From: Sulfitobacter faviae
GTDB lineage: Bacteria > Pseudomonadota > Alphaproteobacteria > Rhodobacterales > Rhodobacteraceae
Length of the DNA stretch: 64,000 nucleotides
Assembly: GCF_029870955.1 (NCBI RefSeq)
Contig: NZ_PGFQ01000001.1
Span: 2,728,001-2,792,000, forward strand
Direction of reading: 5' to 3'
A program made the translations under genes and the position numbers. Below the pieces are notes generated by a model. That model saw nothing but the letters and a program-made list of their open reading frames with translations. It was not told where the DNA came from and made no database searches. This document shows, piece by piece, positions 47,357-61,174 of this stretch (position 1 is the first letter of the stretch; every line of letters starts with the position of its first letter).

Positions 47357-48135
47357 GCAATATCCACCCCAGTGCCGTGATCGAAGAGGGCGCGCAGATC
47401 GACCCTTCGGCGCGCGTCGGCCCCTTCTGCGTGGTCGGGCCCGAGGTCGTGCTGAAGGCGGATGTGGAGCTGAAATCCCATGTCGTCGTCACCGGCCGGA
47501 CCGAGGTCGGCGCGGGCACGGTGATCTTCTCTTTCGCGGTGATCGGTGAGATTCCGCAGGATCTGAAGTTCAAGGGCGAAGCCAGCCGTTTGGTCATCGG
47601 GGAGCGGAACCGTATCCGCGAACATGTCACCATGAACTGCGGCACCGAAGGTGGCGGCGGGGTGACCCGCGTGGGCGATGACGGGCTCTTCATGGCCGGC
47701 TGCCACATCGCTCATGACGCCGTGGTCGGCAATCGGGTCATCGTGGTGAACAACGCCGCCGTCGCCGGGCATTGCGTGCTTGAAGATGATGTGATCATCG
47801 GCGGGCTGTCTGGCATTCATCAATGGGTGCGGATCGGGCAGGGTGCGATCATCGGCGCGGTGACCATGGTGACGAATGACGTGATCCCCTACGGCCTTGT
47901 GCAAGCGCCGCGCGGTGATCTCGACGGGCTGAACCTCGTTGGGCTGAAACGCGCGGGCGTGGCGCGCAGCGATATCACGGCGCTTAGGGCCGCGTTCCAG
48001 ATGCTGGCGCAGGGCGAGGGGACATTCTCCGACCGGGCGCGGCGTTTGGGGGACGAGACCCAAAGCGATTACGTCCGCCAGATCGTCGATTTCGTCATGG
48101 CCGACACGGGCCGCCATTTCCTGACGCCGAAATGA
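47353..48135 (+). CDS. lpxA: UDP-N-acetylglucosamine acyltransferase
   Basis: First enzyme of lipid A synthesis. A 260-residue left-handed beta-helix built from hexapeptide repeats ([37 protein letters not shown]). Catalytic His in [12 protein letters not shown] and the C-terminal helical domain (RDGL-type region [14 protein letters not shown]) are present. ATGA overlaps on both sides, with fabZ and lpxI. Confidence 0.95.
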   Translation: MSNIHPSAVIEEGAQIDPSARVGPFCVVGPEVVLKADVELKSHVVVTGRTEVGAGTVIFSFAVIGEIPQDLKFKGEASRLVIGERNRIREHVTMNCGTEGGGGVTRVGDDGLFMAGCHIAHDAVVGNRVIVVNNAAVAGHCVLEDDVIIGGLSGIHQWVRIGQGAIIGAVTMVTNDVIPYGLVQAPRGDLDGLNLVGLKRAGVARSDITALRAAFQMLAQGEGTFSDRARRLGDETQSDYVRQIVDFVMADTGRHFLTPK

Positions 48136-48932
48136 GCCTTGCGCTGATCGCCGGGCGCGGCGACCTGCCCGCGCGGGTGGCGGCGGCGCAGGACGTGCCG
48201 CCTTTGGTCTGCGCCTATGAGGGCTGCGCGCCCGATGGGCTGAAGGCCGATCTGACCTTCCGGTTGGAAACTTTGGGCAGCTTGCTTGCGCATCTTCTGG
48301 GCCTTGGCATCCGTGAGGTGTGCCTCTGCGGAGCGATCGACCGGCCGACGCTCGATCCTGCCAAGCTCGACATGCGCACGGCGCCCTTGGTGCCGCAGTT
48401 CAAGGCCGCCCTTGCGGCGGGCGACAATGGCGCGCTTGAGGTGATCAAGACGATTTTCGAAGATCACGGCCTGCGGGTGGTTGGGGCCGATGAACTGGTC
48501 CCGGACCTGCTGGCCGACAGCGGTGTACTGTCCCGCGAGCGGCCCGACGATCAGATGCGCCGGGATGCGGCGCGCGGCGCGGCGGTGCTTGATGGGTTGG
48601 CAAGCTTGGACATCGGGCAGGCCTGCGTGATCGGGCGCGAACAGGTTTACGGGGTTGAGGCCATTGGGGGCACGGATCACCTGTTGGCGACCCTGCCAGA
48701 AGCGGTACAGGGCGCGCGCGCAGTGCTCTGCAAAGGCCCGAAAACTGGCCAAATCCGTGAGATCGACCTGCCGACCATCGGCCCCGACACGCTGCGCGCC
48801 GCCCATGCGGCGGGGCTGGCGGGCGTGGTGGTCAACGCCGGTGGTGTGATGCTGCTGGAGCGGGACATTTGCGTGGCGCTGGCCGATGAATTGGGATTGG
48901 TGCTTTGGGTCCGAGAGGGGGACGCGGGATGA
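48132..48932 (+). CDS. lpxI: UDP-2,3-diacylglucosamine pyrophosphatase LpxI
   Basis: A 266-residue DUF1009 protein; in alphaproteobacteria LpxI replaces LpxH in splitting UDP-2,3-diacylglucosamine to lipid X. Segments LIAGRGDLPARVAAAQ, EVCLCGAIDRPTLDPAKLD, ILKGPKTGQ-like CKGPKTGQIREIDLPTIGP and VVNAGGVMLLERD match the family. Overlaps lpxA by ATGA and lpxB by four bases. Confidence 0.92.
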   Translation: MSLALIAGRGDLPARVAAAQDVPPLVCAYEGCAPDGLKADLTFRLETLGSLLAHLLGLGIREVCLCGAIDRPTLDPAKLDMRTAPLVPQFKAALAAGDNGALEVIKTIFEDHGLRVVGADELVPDLLADSGVLSRERPDDQMRRDAARGAAVLDGLASLDIGQACVIGREQVYGVEAIGGTDHLLATLPEAVQGARAVLCKGPKTGQIREIDLPTIGPDTLRAAHAAGLAGVVVNAGGVMLLERDICVALADELGLVLWVREGDAG

Positions 48933-50079
48933 AGGTGTTCATTCTGGCAGGCGAGCCTTCGGGCGACCGGTTGGGCGGCGCGCTCATGGCCGGGTTGAAA
49001 GAACTCTGCCCCGAGGTGACATTCGACGGCATCGGCGGCCCGCAGATGATGGCTGAGGGGCTGGAAAGCCGCTTTGACATGGACGAGCTCAGCGTCATGG
49101 GGCTGGCGGAGATCCTGCCCAAATACCGCGCGCTGATGGCCCGGATCAATGAGACGGCACAGGCGGTGATTGAAACCAAGCCAGATGTGCTCATTACCAT
49201 CGACAGCCCCGATTTCTCACTGCGCGTGGCGCGCAAGGTGAAAGAGAAATCCGACATCAGAACAGTGCATTACGTGGCCCCAACCGTCTGGGCTTGGCGC
49301 CCCGGTCGGGCCGAGAAAATGGCCCGTTCCGTCGATCACGTCCTCGCCCTGTTCCCCTTCGAGCCGCCCTATATGGAAGCGGCGGGCATGGCTTGTGATT
49401 TCGTCGGCCACCCGGTGGTGGCCGAGCCCGTGGCCGATGACGCCGCCGCCGCGTCGTTCCGTGCCGAACACCTCCTCGCCGATGCGCCCTTGCTGCTTGC
49501 CTTGCCCGGTTCGCGCCGGGGGGAGGTCTCGCGGCTGGCCCCGGTGTTCCAGCAGGTCGTCGCGCGATTGGTCGAGGCCGAGCCGTCCTTGCGCGTCGTC
49601 GTCCCTGCGGCGGCCCCTGTCGCCGCCTTGGTCAAACAGGTCACGCGCAACTGGGCGGGCAATCCGCTGGTGCTGGACCCGCGCGACCAAAGCGTCGAGG
49701 CTTTCACCGCCAGCAAACGCGCCGCCTTCCGCGCAGCGGATGTGGCGCTTGCGGCCTCGGGCACCGTATCGCTGGAGCTCGCCGCGGTGAACACGCCGAT
49801 GGTCATCGCCTATGACATGAATTGGATCAGCCGCCAGATCATCGGCCGGATGCTGCGGGTGGATACGGTGACGCTGGTCAACCTCGTCTCGGAAACCCGC
49901 GTGGTGCCGGAATTCATCGGCGCGAACTGCCGCCCCGGCCCGATTGCCGAAGGTGTCTTGCAAGTGCTGCGCGCGCCCGGCGCCCAGAAGGACGCCATGG
50001 CGCTGACGATGGCGCGTTTGGGGCAGGGGGGGAGGCTCCCGGCCTGCGGGCCGCGCGGGCGGTGCTGGCGCGGCTTTAA
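48929..50079 (+). CDS. lpxB: Lipid-A-disaccharide synthase (frame broken near the 3' end)
   Basis: Joins lipid X to UDP-diacylglucosamine. Typical blocks: FILAGEPSGDRLGGALMAGL, IDSPDFSLRVARKVK, HYVAPTVWAWRPGRAEKMAR, LPGSRRGEVSRL and ALAASGTVSLELAAVNTPMV. The G7 run at 50026-50032 lacks one base; restored, the end reads LGQGGEAPGLRAARAVLARL with a stop at 50077-50079 (383 residues). As printed, the frame runs on to 50140 with unlike sequence and overlaps mnmA. Last gene of the pyrH-lpxB cluster. Confidence 0.93.
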
Positions 50080-50085
50080 GGGCTG

Positions 50086-51228
50086 TCAGCCCCGGTGGAT
50101 CCAGCCGCCGCCGAAAATCCGGGTGCTTTCAGGATCATAGAAAACACAGGCCTGCCCGGGAGAGACGCCTTCCTCGGCGGTGAGTAGCTCGACCTCGGCC
50201 TCCGTTTCGCTGATCGGGCGCAGGATCGCATCGCGCGGCGGACGGGTGGAGCGCACGCGCACGGCGATGTTCCATTCCGCCTGTGAGGTCAGGGGCGCAT
50301 CGCCCAGCCAGTTGATCTCGCGCACCGGGATTTTGCGGGTGGCGAGCATGGATTTCGGACCGACGACCACCTCTTTCCGCTCAGGGTCGAGCTTCACGAC
50401 ATAAAGCGGATCGGCAAGACCGCCGATGCCGAGGCCCCGGCGCTGGCCGATCGTGTAATGGATCACGCCCTCGTGGCTGCCCAGCACATTGCCCTCGGTG
50501 TCGACGATATTGCCCGGATCAGCGGCCTCGGGGCGTAGTTTGCGGATCACCGCAGCGTAGTCGCCGTTCGGGACAAAGCAGATGTCTTGGCTGTCGGGCT
50601 TGTCGGCAACCTCCAGCCCGTATTTCGCGGCGAGCTTGCGGGTGTCGTCCTTGCTCGGCAGATGGCCCAGCGGGAAGCGCAGGTAGGAAAGCTGCTCTTC
50701 GGTGGTGGAGAAGAGGAAGTAGCTCTGGTCGCGGTTGCCATCGGCGGCGGCATGCAGCTCCGGCCCGTTCTCGCCCATCTTGCGCTGGATATAGTGACCG
50801 GTGGCCATGCAGTCGGCTTCCAGATCCTTGGCGGTTTCCAGCAGATCCTTGAACTTTACCCGTTCGTTGCAGCGGATGCAGGGCACCGGCGTGGCGCCGC
50901 CGAGGTAGCTGTCGGCAAACTCGTCAATCACGGCGTCCTTGAAGACGTTCTCATAGTCCAAGACGTAATGCGGGAAGCCCATCTCTTCGGCCACGCGGCG
51001 AGCATCTTGAATGTCGACCCCCGCGCAGCAGGCGCCTTTCTTGGCCAGCGCCGCGCCGTGATCGTAAAGCTGTAGGGTGACGCCCACAACGTCATAGCCC
51101 TCGTCCTTGAGCATGGCCGCGACGACAGAACTGTCCACGCCGCCCGACATCGCCACGACGACGCGCGTATCGGCAGGCGCTTTGGCAAAGCCAAGCGAAT
51201 TGAGCGGCGGGGTCTGATCAAGGGCCAT
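50086..51228 (-). CDS. mnmA: tRNA-specific 2-thiouridylase MnmA
   Basis: A 380-residue PP-loop enzyme that makes s2U34 in Lys, Glu and Gln tRNAs. PP-loop [18 protein letters not shown]; first catalytic Cys in [10 protein letters not shown], second in [13 protein letters not shown]; tRNA-binding GHYIQRK. The C-terminal beta domain ends in [20 protein letters not shown]. Converges with lpxB 6 bp away. Single gene. Confidence 0.94.
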   Translation of the reverse strand: MALDQTPPLNSLGFAKAPADTRVVVAMSGGVDSSVVAAMLKDEGYDVVGVTLQLYDHGAALAKKGACCAGVDIQDARRVAEEMGFPHYVLDYENVFKDAVIDEFADSYLGGATPVPCIRCNERVKFKDLLETAKDLEADCMATGHYIQRKMGENGPELHAAADGNRDQSYFLFSTTEEQLSYLRFPLGHLPSKDDTRKLAAKYGLEVADKPDSQDICFVPNGDYAAVIRKLRPEAADPGNIVDTEGNVLGSHEGVIHYTIGQRRGLGIGGLADPLYVVKLDPERKEVVVGPKSMLATRKIPVREINWLGDAPLTSQAEWNIAVRVRSTRPPRDAILRPISETEAEVELLTAEEGVSPGQACVFYDPESTRIFGGGWIHRG

Positions 51229-51348
51229 GGGTCTCTCCGGAGTTTGTGCGCGAATATAGGAAAATCCTACCTAGTCACAAGGGCGGGCTTCACGCCGCGT
51301 TAAGGCAGGTGGGGGTTATTGGACGCCAAAACAATGGCGGATGATGCG

Positions 51349-51626
51349 ATGTACCTGAAAAAAGTCGATGGGCCACGGTCTGTTACCCTCGCTGACGGGA
51401 GCGTTATGTCCCGCGCCGATTTGCCAAGCGCCGATACCCGCAGATGGGTCGCCTCGCGCAAGGCGGCGGTGGTGCGGGGGTGGTCTATGGGCTGATCACC
51501 CAATCCGAAGCGCTGGAGCGTTACGGTATCAGTGATGAGGAATTTATGGAGTGGTTACATGCGGTTACCGAACATGGGGAAGCGGCGCTGAAAGCCACGG
51601 CCTTGAAAAAGTATAGACAACTTTAA
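51349..51626 (+). CDS. sciP: CtrA inhibitor SciP, DUF1153 (frame broken once)
   Basis: SciP binds CtrA in Caulobacter and stops it from activating its targets in G1. A 92-residue product is obtained by adding one base to the G run 51476-51480: MYLKKVDGPRSVTLADGSVM, then RWVASRKAAVVRG joined to VVYGLITQSEALERYGISDE and HGEAALKATALKKYRQL. As printed only the 60-residue end is open. Start at 51349 gives the family N-terminus; an ATG at 51334 is the alternative. It stands directly before ctrA. Confidence 0.87.
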
Positions 51627-51653
51627 GTTGTTAATCTATCCTATCGAGTATCG

Positions 51654-51669
51654 GTAACGGGTAGTTAAC
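51654..51669 (+). promoter_or_regulatory. Candidate CtrA-binding site upstream of ctrA
   Basis: The sequence GTAA-N7-TTAAC (gtaa 51654-51657, ttaac 51665-51669) differs by one base from the CtrA consensus TTAA-N7-TTAA(C). It lies 52 bp before the ctrA start, fitting autoregulation of ctrA as known in Caulobacter. A second AT-rich ttaagttgttaa occurs at about 51622-51634 but has the wrong spacing. Confidence 0.45.
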
Positions 51670-51720
51670 CTTTTTTGCTCAGGGTGAGCCCATCGTCCAA
51701 GATGAGCCGGAGTAACCGAA

Positions 51721-52428
51721 ATGCGTGTATTGTTAGTTGAAGACGACCCAACGACCTCTCGCAGTATCGAACTGATGCTGACCCATGCGAATCTCAACGT
51801 CTACGCCACCGACCTGGGCGAAGAGGGAATCGATCTGGCCAAGCTTTACGATTATGATTTGATCCTGCTCGACCTCGATCTGCCGGATATGAACGGCCAT
51901 GACGTGCTGCGCCAGTTACGGCTCGCCCGGATCGAGACGCCGATCCTGATCCTCTCAGGCTCCGACGATACGGAAAATAAGCTGAGGGGCTTCGGCTTCG
52001 GCGCCGACGATTATTTGACCAAACCCTTTCATCGGGAGGAATTGGTGGCCCGGATTCATGCCATCATTCGGCGGTCCAAGGGGCATTCGCAATCCATCAT
52101 CAAGACGGGCCAAGTGGCGGTGAACCTTGATGCCAAGACCGTCAGCGTGAACGATACCCCCGTGCATCTGACCGGCAAGGAATACCAGATGCTCGAACTG
52201 CTGAGTCTGCGGAAGGGCACCACCCTGACCAAGGAAATGTTTCTTAACCACCTCTATGGCGGCATGGATGAGCCTGAGTTGAAGATCATCGATGTCTTCA
52301 TCTGCAAACTTCGCAAGAAGCTGAGCCAAGCCACCGGCGGGGAGAGCTATATCGAGACGGTCTGGGGTCGCGGCTATGTGCTGCGCGATCCTGACCCGGT
52401 CGAGATGGATTTGGCCGCCAGCGCCTGA
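51721..52428 (+). CDS. ctrA: Cell-cycle/motility response regulator CtrA
   Basis: A 235-residue OmpR-class regulator. Receiver: acidic pair Glu8/Asp9, phospho-Asp51 ([13 protein letters not shown]), Lys near 104 ([10 protein letters not shown]). The winged-helix effector has [35 protein letters not shown] and [14 protein letters not shown], which is near-diagnostic for CtrA. In Rhodobacteraceae CtrA is usually non-essential and controls flagella, gene-transfer agents and phage-like genes, rather than the division cycle. Adjacent to sciP. Confidence 0.93.
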   Translation: MRVLLVEDDPTTSRSIELMLTHANLNVYATDLGEEGIDLAKLYDYDLILLDLDLPDMNGHDVLRQLRLARIETPILILSGSDDTENKLRGFGFGADDYLTKPFHREELVARIHAIIRRSKGHSQSIIKTGQVAVNLDAKTVSVNDTPVHLTGKEYQMLELLSLRKGTTLTKEMFLNHLYGGMDEPELKIIDVFICKLRKKLSQATGGESYIETVWGRGYVLRDPDPVEMDLAASA

Positions 52429-52511
52429 TCCCGCTCGGCTCGGGCTTGAAATCATTCGCCCTGAAATCGCTAGACCTGCCCCTGATCGCCACCTATCTAA
52501 GCGACAGATGA

Positions 52512-56736
<4,225 letters not shown>

Positions 56737-56764
56737 TAGTCAAAACCTCATTATGTTCGCGAAT

Positions 56765-56779
56765 GTTCTCAAAAAGTTC
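56765..56779 (+). promoter_or_regulatory. Candidate LexA (SOS) box
   Basis: GTTC (56765-56768), seven bases, GTTC (56776-56779): an exact match to the alphaproteobacterial LexA site GTTC-N7-GTTC. A further gttc at 56755-56758 precedes it. It lies 56 bp before a 42-residue frame and 28 bp after recG. The match is short, so it could be chance, but it is intergenic and upstream of a gene with a strong ribosome-binding site. Confidence 0.5.
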
Positions 56780-56835
56780 TTTACTTGCGGGCGAAGAAAT
56801 GAGAACAAAGAAGCAACACAGATAAGGAGGTATTG

Positions 56836-56964
56836 ATGATGACTTACACTGCCCTGAAATCTATCGCCGTCAGATCACAGGCCACATTGTTGCAAGATGC
56901 AGCAGGGGCCGCCGCTTTGATCGTGATGCTGGTGGTGGGTCTGCATCTGCCCGCCTTTATCTGA
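56836..56964 (+). CDS. Small single-pass membrane protein, 42 residues, possibly SOS-controlled
   Basis: Preceded by a near-perfect ribosome-binding site (taaggagg). Sequence MMTYTALKSIAVRSQATLLQ, then an amphipathic stretch and a membrane segment AALIVMLVVGLHLPAF close to the C-terminus. A second ATG follows the first directly (56839). Size and plan recall SidA, the 29-residue inner-membrane SOS division inhibitor of Caulobacter; this similarity is of design, not shown homology. A hairpin terminator follows at 57081. Confidence 0.65.
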   Translation: MMTYTALKSIAVRSQATLLQDAAGAAALIVMLVVGLHLPAFI

Positions 56965-57080
56965 GTTCTGCCAAGGCTCTCATGCCGTTTTGCCGCTGCA
57001 TCCGTCCCAATTTGATGCTCCGACTTGCCTGTCCGCGTCGGTTTTCGGCAAAGTGGGTCCCACATGAGGCACGCCGACTG

Positions 57081-57119
57081 ACGCCGCCATCCTTCGCCGG
57101 ATGTGCGGCGTTTTTTTTT
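57081..57119 (+). terminator. Rho-independent terminator after the small membrane protein
   Basis: Stem acgccgc-catcc (57081-57092) / ggatg-tgcggcgt (57099-57111), imperfect in the middle, loop ttcgcc, then a run of nine T to 57119. Strong terminator in the plus direction, closing the transcript that carries the small protein. Confidence 0.8.
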
Positions 57120-57156
57120 AGCTGTTCAGGGAGGGGCTGACTGAGGCCTGTCGCGA

Positions 57157-57618
57157 TCAGCGCTCGCCCGCTTCGGCAGGTGCCTCGGCCTCTTGCATCG
57201 CTTCCGTCAATGCTTCGATGCTGAGCATGATGGAGGCATGGCGGTTTTTATAGGCCGTGGCGGGGGTTAGCACTTCGAAACCGTCGAAAGGGGCATCCGG
57301 CACCGGGCCTTCGCCTTTAAGCATGGCGTGCAGTTGATCGCGTGCGGTTGCGATCTGCGCAAGCGACCTGCCGGGGGCGGCATCGCCCACCACGGCGGCG
57401 GCGGCTTGCCCCAGAGCGCAGGCTTTCACGTCCTGCTTCATCTCGGCCAGATGCCCATCCTCAACCCGCACATCGACCGTCACGGTGGAGCCGCAGAGCG
57501 GCGAGCGGCGTTTCACACTGGCCTGCGGGGTCTCCATGCGGCCCAAGTGGGGGATCTCGGCCGCGAGCGCGAGAATGCGCGCGGAGTAGAGCTTGATGAG
57601 GTCCGTCTCATCCGACAT
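57157..57618 (-). CDS. Iron-sulphur cluster scaffold-like protein (NifU_N/SufU family)
   Basis: A 153-residue IscU/SufU-type protein. Ligand-like residues are Cys in [12 protein letters not shown] and in [15 protein letters not shown]; the third usual Cys is not at the expected place near the end (the region [16 protein letters not shown] has none), so it may be a divergent scaffold or carrier. Start at 57618 gives [15 protein letters not shown]. Divergent from hisI. Confidence 0.78.
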   Translation of the reverse strand: MSDETDLIKLYSARILALAAEIPHLGRMETPQASVKRRSPLCGSTVTVDVRVEDGHLAEMKQDVKACALGQAAAAVVGDAAPGRSLAQIATARDQLHAMLKGEGPVPDAPFDGFEVLTPATAYKNRHASIMLSIEALTEAMQEAEAPAEAGER

Positions 57619-57693
57619 GGGCTGTTCCTTTTCGTGTTGAAACCCTACATAAGCGCCGCAGAGACAGATGCAAATATTTCCACGAGGTGCCCG

Positions 57694-58053
57694 ATGACAT
57701 TTGATCCTGCTAGCCTTCAGTTCAACGAAGCGGGCTTGATCCCGGCCATCGCGCAGGACGCTGAGACCCATGAGGTGCTCATGCTGGCGTGGATGAATGC
57801 GGAGAGCATCGCGCGTAGCCTAGAGACCGGCAAGGTCACCTATTGGAGCCGTTCGCGGCAGGCGTTCTGGGTGAAGGGCGAAACCAGCGGCAATGTGCAA
57901 AAGCTGGTCGAGATGCGCGTCGATTGTGACCGGGATTGCCTGTTGGTGATGGTGGATCAGACCGGGCCGGCCTGTCACACCGGGCGGCGGAGCTGCTTTT
58001 ACACCGGCATTCAGGACGGCGAAGAGGTCGAACTGATGAAGCCGATGGGTTAA
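57694..58053 (+). CDS. hisI: Phosphoribosyl-AMP cyclohydrolase
   Basis: A 119-residue zinc enzyme of histidine synthesis that opens the ring of phosphoribosyl-AMP. The metal-binding set [20 protein letters not shown] and RRSCFYTG and the signature [20 protein letters not shown] are complete. A one-domain HisI, without the HisE pyrophosphatase. Start at 57694. It stands apart from other his genes. Confidence 0.92.
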   Translation: MTFDPASLQFNEAGLIPAIAQDAETHEVLMLAWMNAESIARSLETGKVTYWSRSRQAFWVKGETSGNVQKLVEMRVDCDRDCLLVMVDQTGPACHTGRRSCFYTGIQDGEEVELMKPMG

Positions 58054-58062
58054 GACCGCGCG

Positions 58063-58920
58063 CTAAAGCCCGATGATTTCACGAATTTCATCGGGCGTGG
58101 CGCCGTTCTCGCGATAGAGTGCGATGGCGCGGGCGTCATCACGTTTGGCCAATCGCTTGCCGCTGTCATCGCGGATCAGACGGTGGTGGTGATAGAGCGG
58201 CGTCGGCAGGCCCAACAGCGCCTGTAGCACCACATGAATGTAGGTCGCATCAAACAGATCGGCCCCGCGCGGGACCAGCGTCACCCCCTGCGCGTCGTCG
58301 TCGAGCACGACGGAAAGGTGATAGGACGTGCCCATGTCGCGGCGGGCCAAGACCACATCCCCGACCGTGTCCATCAACTGATCGGAAGAGAGGGTGATCT
58401 TCCCAGTTTCGGCATTCGGCCCCTGGCCGTTTTCGGTGAAGCTTAGCTTGGTATTGCCAAGGTTTTCCAGTGCCTTACGCATATCGAGGCGCAGCGCGCC
58501 GGAGCCTTTGGAGTGGCCTGCCGTGCGGCAGGTGCCGGGGTAAATGAGGCCATCGGGGCCGTAGACGGGTTCTGCCCCCTCCTGCGGCGCGCTGGTGGCA
58601 GCGGCAATGTCGCGGCGGTTGCAGGTGCAGGCATAGAGCAGGCCGCGCGACCAGAGGGCATCTAGGGCGGCTTCATAGGCCGCCATTCGATCCGATTGCC
58701 GCATGACGGGATGCGGCCAGTCGATGCCCAGCCATGCGAGGTCTTCGTAGATCTGCGCCTCCCAATGAGCGCGCGCGCGGGATTGGTCGATGTCTTCGAT
58801 CCGCAGCAGAAAATTGCCCCCTGCGGCCTTTGCAAGATCATGGGCCAAGAGTGCGGAATAGGCGTGGCCGAGGTGCAGTGGTCCGGTCGGAGATGGTGCG
58901 AATCTGGTGATAAGAGTCAA
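58063..58920 (-). CDS. gluQRS: Glutamyl-Q tRNA(Asp) synthetase
   Basis: Attaches glutamate to queuosine at the wobble base of tRNA-Asp. HIGH-like HLGHAYSALLAHDLAKA, zinc site CTCNRRD followed later by YPGTCR, and KRLAKRDDARA in place of KMSKS; the protein is 285 residues and has no anticodon-binding domain, as expected. Overlaps the methyltransferase upstream by ATGA. Ends 10 bp from hisI. Confidence 0.92.
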   Translation of the reverse strand: MTLITRFAPSPTGPLHLGHAYSALLAHDLAKAAGGNFLLRIEDIDQSRARAHWEAQIYEDLAWLGIDWPHPVMRQSDRMAAYEAALDALWSRGLLYACTCNRRDIAAATSAPQEGAEPVYGPDGLIYPGTCRTAGHSKGSGALRLDMRKALENLGNTKLSFTENGQGPNAETGKITLSSDQLMDTVGDVVLARRDMGTSYHLSVVLDDDAQGVTLVPRGADLFDATYIHVVLQALLGLPTPLYHHHRLIRDDSGKRLAKRDDARAIALYRENGATPDEIREIIGL

Positions 58921-59531
58921 TTCTTTTCAATCAGATATACGGTAGACTTCATGTCGATCCCGGGCAGGTGCGGCCCTTCCTCGGCAAAGAGGAGGATTGC
59001 CGCGCCGCAATCGGTCCATTCGTGGATCATGCCCAAGGCACCGCGATCTTCCAGCGCTTTTTCATTTAGTGAAAATAGGAGCTTACCGCCCTTTTCTAAC
59101 CCATGCATCAGCGTATCGAAGAGGGTGATCGGGGCTGCACCGGGGCCGATCACACCGATGGCGCTGATCGCCGCATAAGCCCCGGGCGCAAAGGGAAGTG
59201 GCGCGTCAACTTCGAGTTCTAATAGGTTGCGGTATATGCCTTTTTTGCGCGCTTGCTCTAGCATGGCGGCGGATACATCACCGCCGTCGATGGTGGTGAA
59301 ACCCGCCTGTTTCAGCGCCGCGCCGGACAGCCCGGTGCCGCAGCCGATGTCGAAGATCGGCTGCTCTTTGTCGTCGAGAAATTCTGCGAGCGTGGCAGCG
59401 GCGCGGTCGGGCGTGGCATAGCCTTGGGCCTTGATGTCCTCGTCATAGCTGCTTGCCCATTCGTCATAGAGGCTGCGGATCACATTCGTGTCCCGCGCCG
59501 CATAGGCCTTGTCGAAAAAATGCTGTGTCAT
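58917..59531 (-). CDS. Class I SAM-dependent methyltransferase
   Basis: A 204-residue methyltransferase. Motif I IFDIGCGTGLSGAAL binds SAM; motif II region TTIDGGDVSAAMLEQARKKG follows. The N-terminal YDEWASSYDEDIKAQGY is like that of small-molecule methyltransferases such as UbiE-like proteins. Substrate unknown. Translationally coupled to gluQRS, so a role in tRNA modification is possible but unproven. Confidence 0.83.
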   Translation of the reverse strand: MTQHFFDKAYAARDTNVIRSLYDEWASSYDEDIKAQGYATPDRAAATLAEFLDDKEQPIFDIGCGTGLSGAALKQAGFTTIDGGDVSAAMLEQARKKGIYRNLLELEVDAPLPFAPGAYAAISAIGVIGPGAAPITLFDTLMHGLEKGGKLLFSLNEKALEDRGALGMIHEWTDCGAAILLFAEEGPHLPGIDMKSTVYLIEKN

Positions 59532-59584
59532 GCCCCTAGGATATGGGGGATGGGCGGGAGGATCCAGTGTTAACCCCCGCCGCG

Positions 59585-60925
59585 TTAACCTTGATTAAGC
59601 CATGTTTGCCAATCTGCCTTGGCGCGGTCGGTATAGGCTTTGTAGCGGTCCTTGCGGCCACGGCGCCCCGATTTCAGCCCTTCGACCGGGGGGAAAAGGC
59701 CGAAGTTCACGTTCATCGGTTGGAAGGTTTTTGCCTCGGCCCCGCCGGTGATATGGGTGATCAGCGCGCCCATGGCGGTGCTGTCGGGCGGGGTGGGCAG
59801 GCTGCCGCCCTTGATTTCGGCGGCGGCCATACGGCCCGCCAGCAGGCCCATGGCGGCGCTTTCGACATAGCCTTCGACACCGGTGATCTGACCCGCAAAG
59901 CGGATATTGTCGCGGCTGCGCAGGCGCATCTGGTCGTCGAGCAGTGTCGGCGAGTTGATGAAGGAGTTCCGGTGAATGCCGCCCAAACGGGCGAAGCGCG
60001 CGTCTTCTAGCCCCGGAATCCGTTTGAAAACATCTGTTTGCGCGCCGTACTTCATCTTGGTCTGGAAGCCGACGATATTGTAAAGCGTGCCCAGTTTATT
60101 GTCGCGGCGCAATTGCACCACGGCATGGGCCTTGACCTCGGGTTGGTGCGGATTGGTCAGCCCCACGGGTTTCATCGGGCCGTGGCGCAGGGTTTCGCGG
60201 CCCCGTTCGGCCATCACTTCGATGGGCAGGCAGCCGTCAAAATAGCCTGCGGTTTCGCCCTCGCGGAACTCGGTCTTTTCGGCGGCCAGCAGCGCGTCGA
60301 TGAAATCCTCGTATTGCTCCTTGTCCATCGGGCAGTTGAGGTAGGCGGTGCGCTCTTCCTCGGTCTCGCCCTTGTCATAGCGCGACTGCATCCATGCTTT
60401 GGACATGTCGATGCTGTCGAAATAGACGATCGGCGCGATGGCGTCGAAAAAGGCCAGCGCCTCAGCGCCGGTTTCAGCCGCGATGGCTTCGGCGAGCTTG
60501 CCCGAGGTGAGCGGACCGGTGGCGATGATCCATTTGCCGTCGCGCGGCAGTTCGGTGATCTCGCCATATTCCACGGTGATGTTGGGGTGGGCGAGCAGCG
60601 TGTCGGTGACGCTCTGCGCGAAGGGGTCGCGGTCCACTGCCAATGCGCCGCCTGCGGGCAGGCGGTTCTTGTCGGCGCAGGCCATGATCAGCCCGTTGGC
60701 GGCACGCATTTCCCAATGCAGCAGGCCGACGGCGTTTTGCTCGTCATCATCCGAGCGGAAGGAGTTGGAGCAGACCATCTCGCCCAGAAGCCCGGTTTGG
60801 TGGGCGAAGGTTTCAACCTTGGGGCGCATTTCGTGGATCACGACCTTCACGCCCGCGTTCGCCGTTTGCCAAGCTGCCTCTGATCCGGCCATGCCGCCGC
60901 CGATGATGTGCAATGTATCTGTCAT
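59585..60925 (-). CDS. trmFO: Methylenetetrahydrofolate--tRNA-(uracil-5-)-methyltransferase TrmFO
   Basis: A 446-residue flavoprotein that makes m5U54 in the T-loop of tRNA using methylene-THF. FAD-binding [31 protein letters not shown] and the C-terminal [20 protein letters not shown] are typical. The start at 60925 gives [10 protein letters not shown]; the longer frame is not family-like. Stands alone; a long palindrome lies upstream. Confidence 0.93.
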   Translation of the reverse strand: MTDTLHIIGGGMAGSEAAWQTANAGVKVVIHEMRPKVETFAHQTGLLGEMVCSNSFRSDDDEQNAVGLLHWEMRAANGLIMACADKNRLPAGGALAVDRDPFAQSVTDTLLAHPNITVEYGEITELPRDGKWIIATGPLTSGKLAEAIAAETGAEALAFFDAIAPIVYFDSIDMSKAWMQSRYDKGETEEERTAYLNCPMDKEQYEDFIDALLAAEKTEFREGETAGYFDGCLPIEVMAERGRETLRHGPMKPVGLTNPHQPEVKAHAVVQLRRDNKLGTLYNIVGFQTKMKYGAQTDVFKRIPGLEDARFARLGGIHRNSFINSPTLLDDQMRLRSRDNIRFAGQITGVEGYVESAAMGLLAGRMAAAEIKGGSLPTPPDSTAMGALITHITGGAEAKTFQPMNVNFGLFPPVEGLKSGRRGRKDRYKAYTDRAKADWQTWLNQG

Positions 60926-60999
60926 GGGGGCGATGTAGGGCAGGCCAGCGCCGCACGCAACAGGCAAGAACGGGCGGTCTGGCTTCTGAGGGGGAATGG

Positions 61000-61078
61000 T
61001 TTTGGGGTCGCCGCGGCGGGAATGGTCGGTCAGTGAGAGGCTGACCCGGAGGGACCTTCCGCCTGCGGCGACCCAAAA
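61000..61078. repeat. Long imperfect palindrome (79 bp)
   Basis: The left arm ttttggggtcgccgcggcgg (from 61000) and the right arm ccgcctgcggcgacccaaaa (to 61078) pair over 20 or so bases with a couple of mismatches. An inner pair, ggtcggtcag / ctgacc, extends the fold. It lies between trmFO and the crotonase gene, both read leftwards. A strong RNA or DNA hairpin; no T-run follows, so it is not a standard terminator. Confidence 0.65.
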
Positions 61079-61174
61079 TCATCAGGGTTTCTATGCCCTA
61101 ACATAACTATGCCGTGATTTCGCCAGATTTGCCAGCCCCAGCGTGGCAACAAAGGCTGGCGGATTTGGAAACAA

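Noticed and set aside
51622..51634. ttaa-N4-ttaa as a CtrA site
   Set aside because: The spacer is 4 rather than 7 bases; the site at 51654-51669 fits better.
56965..57080. Possible tRNA or small RNA gene after the 42-residue frame
   Set aside because: No cloverleaf, no T-loop consensus; the sequence looks like a plain 3' untranslated region before the terminator.
61126..61166. gccagcc/ggctggc hairpin after the crotonase as a terminator
   Set aside because: The stem is only 7 bp, with a 16-base loop and no T-run on the minus strand.
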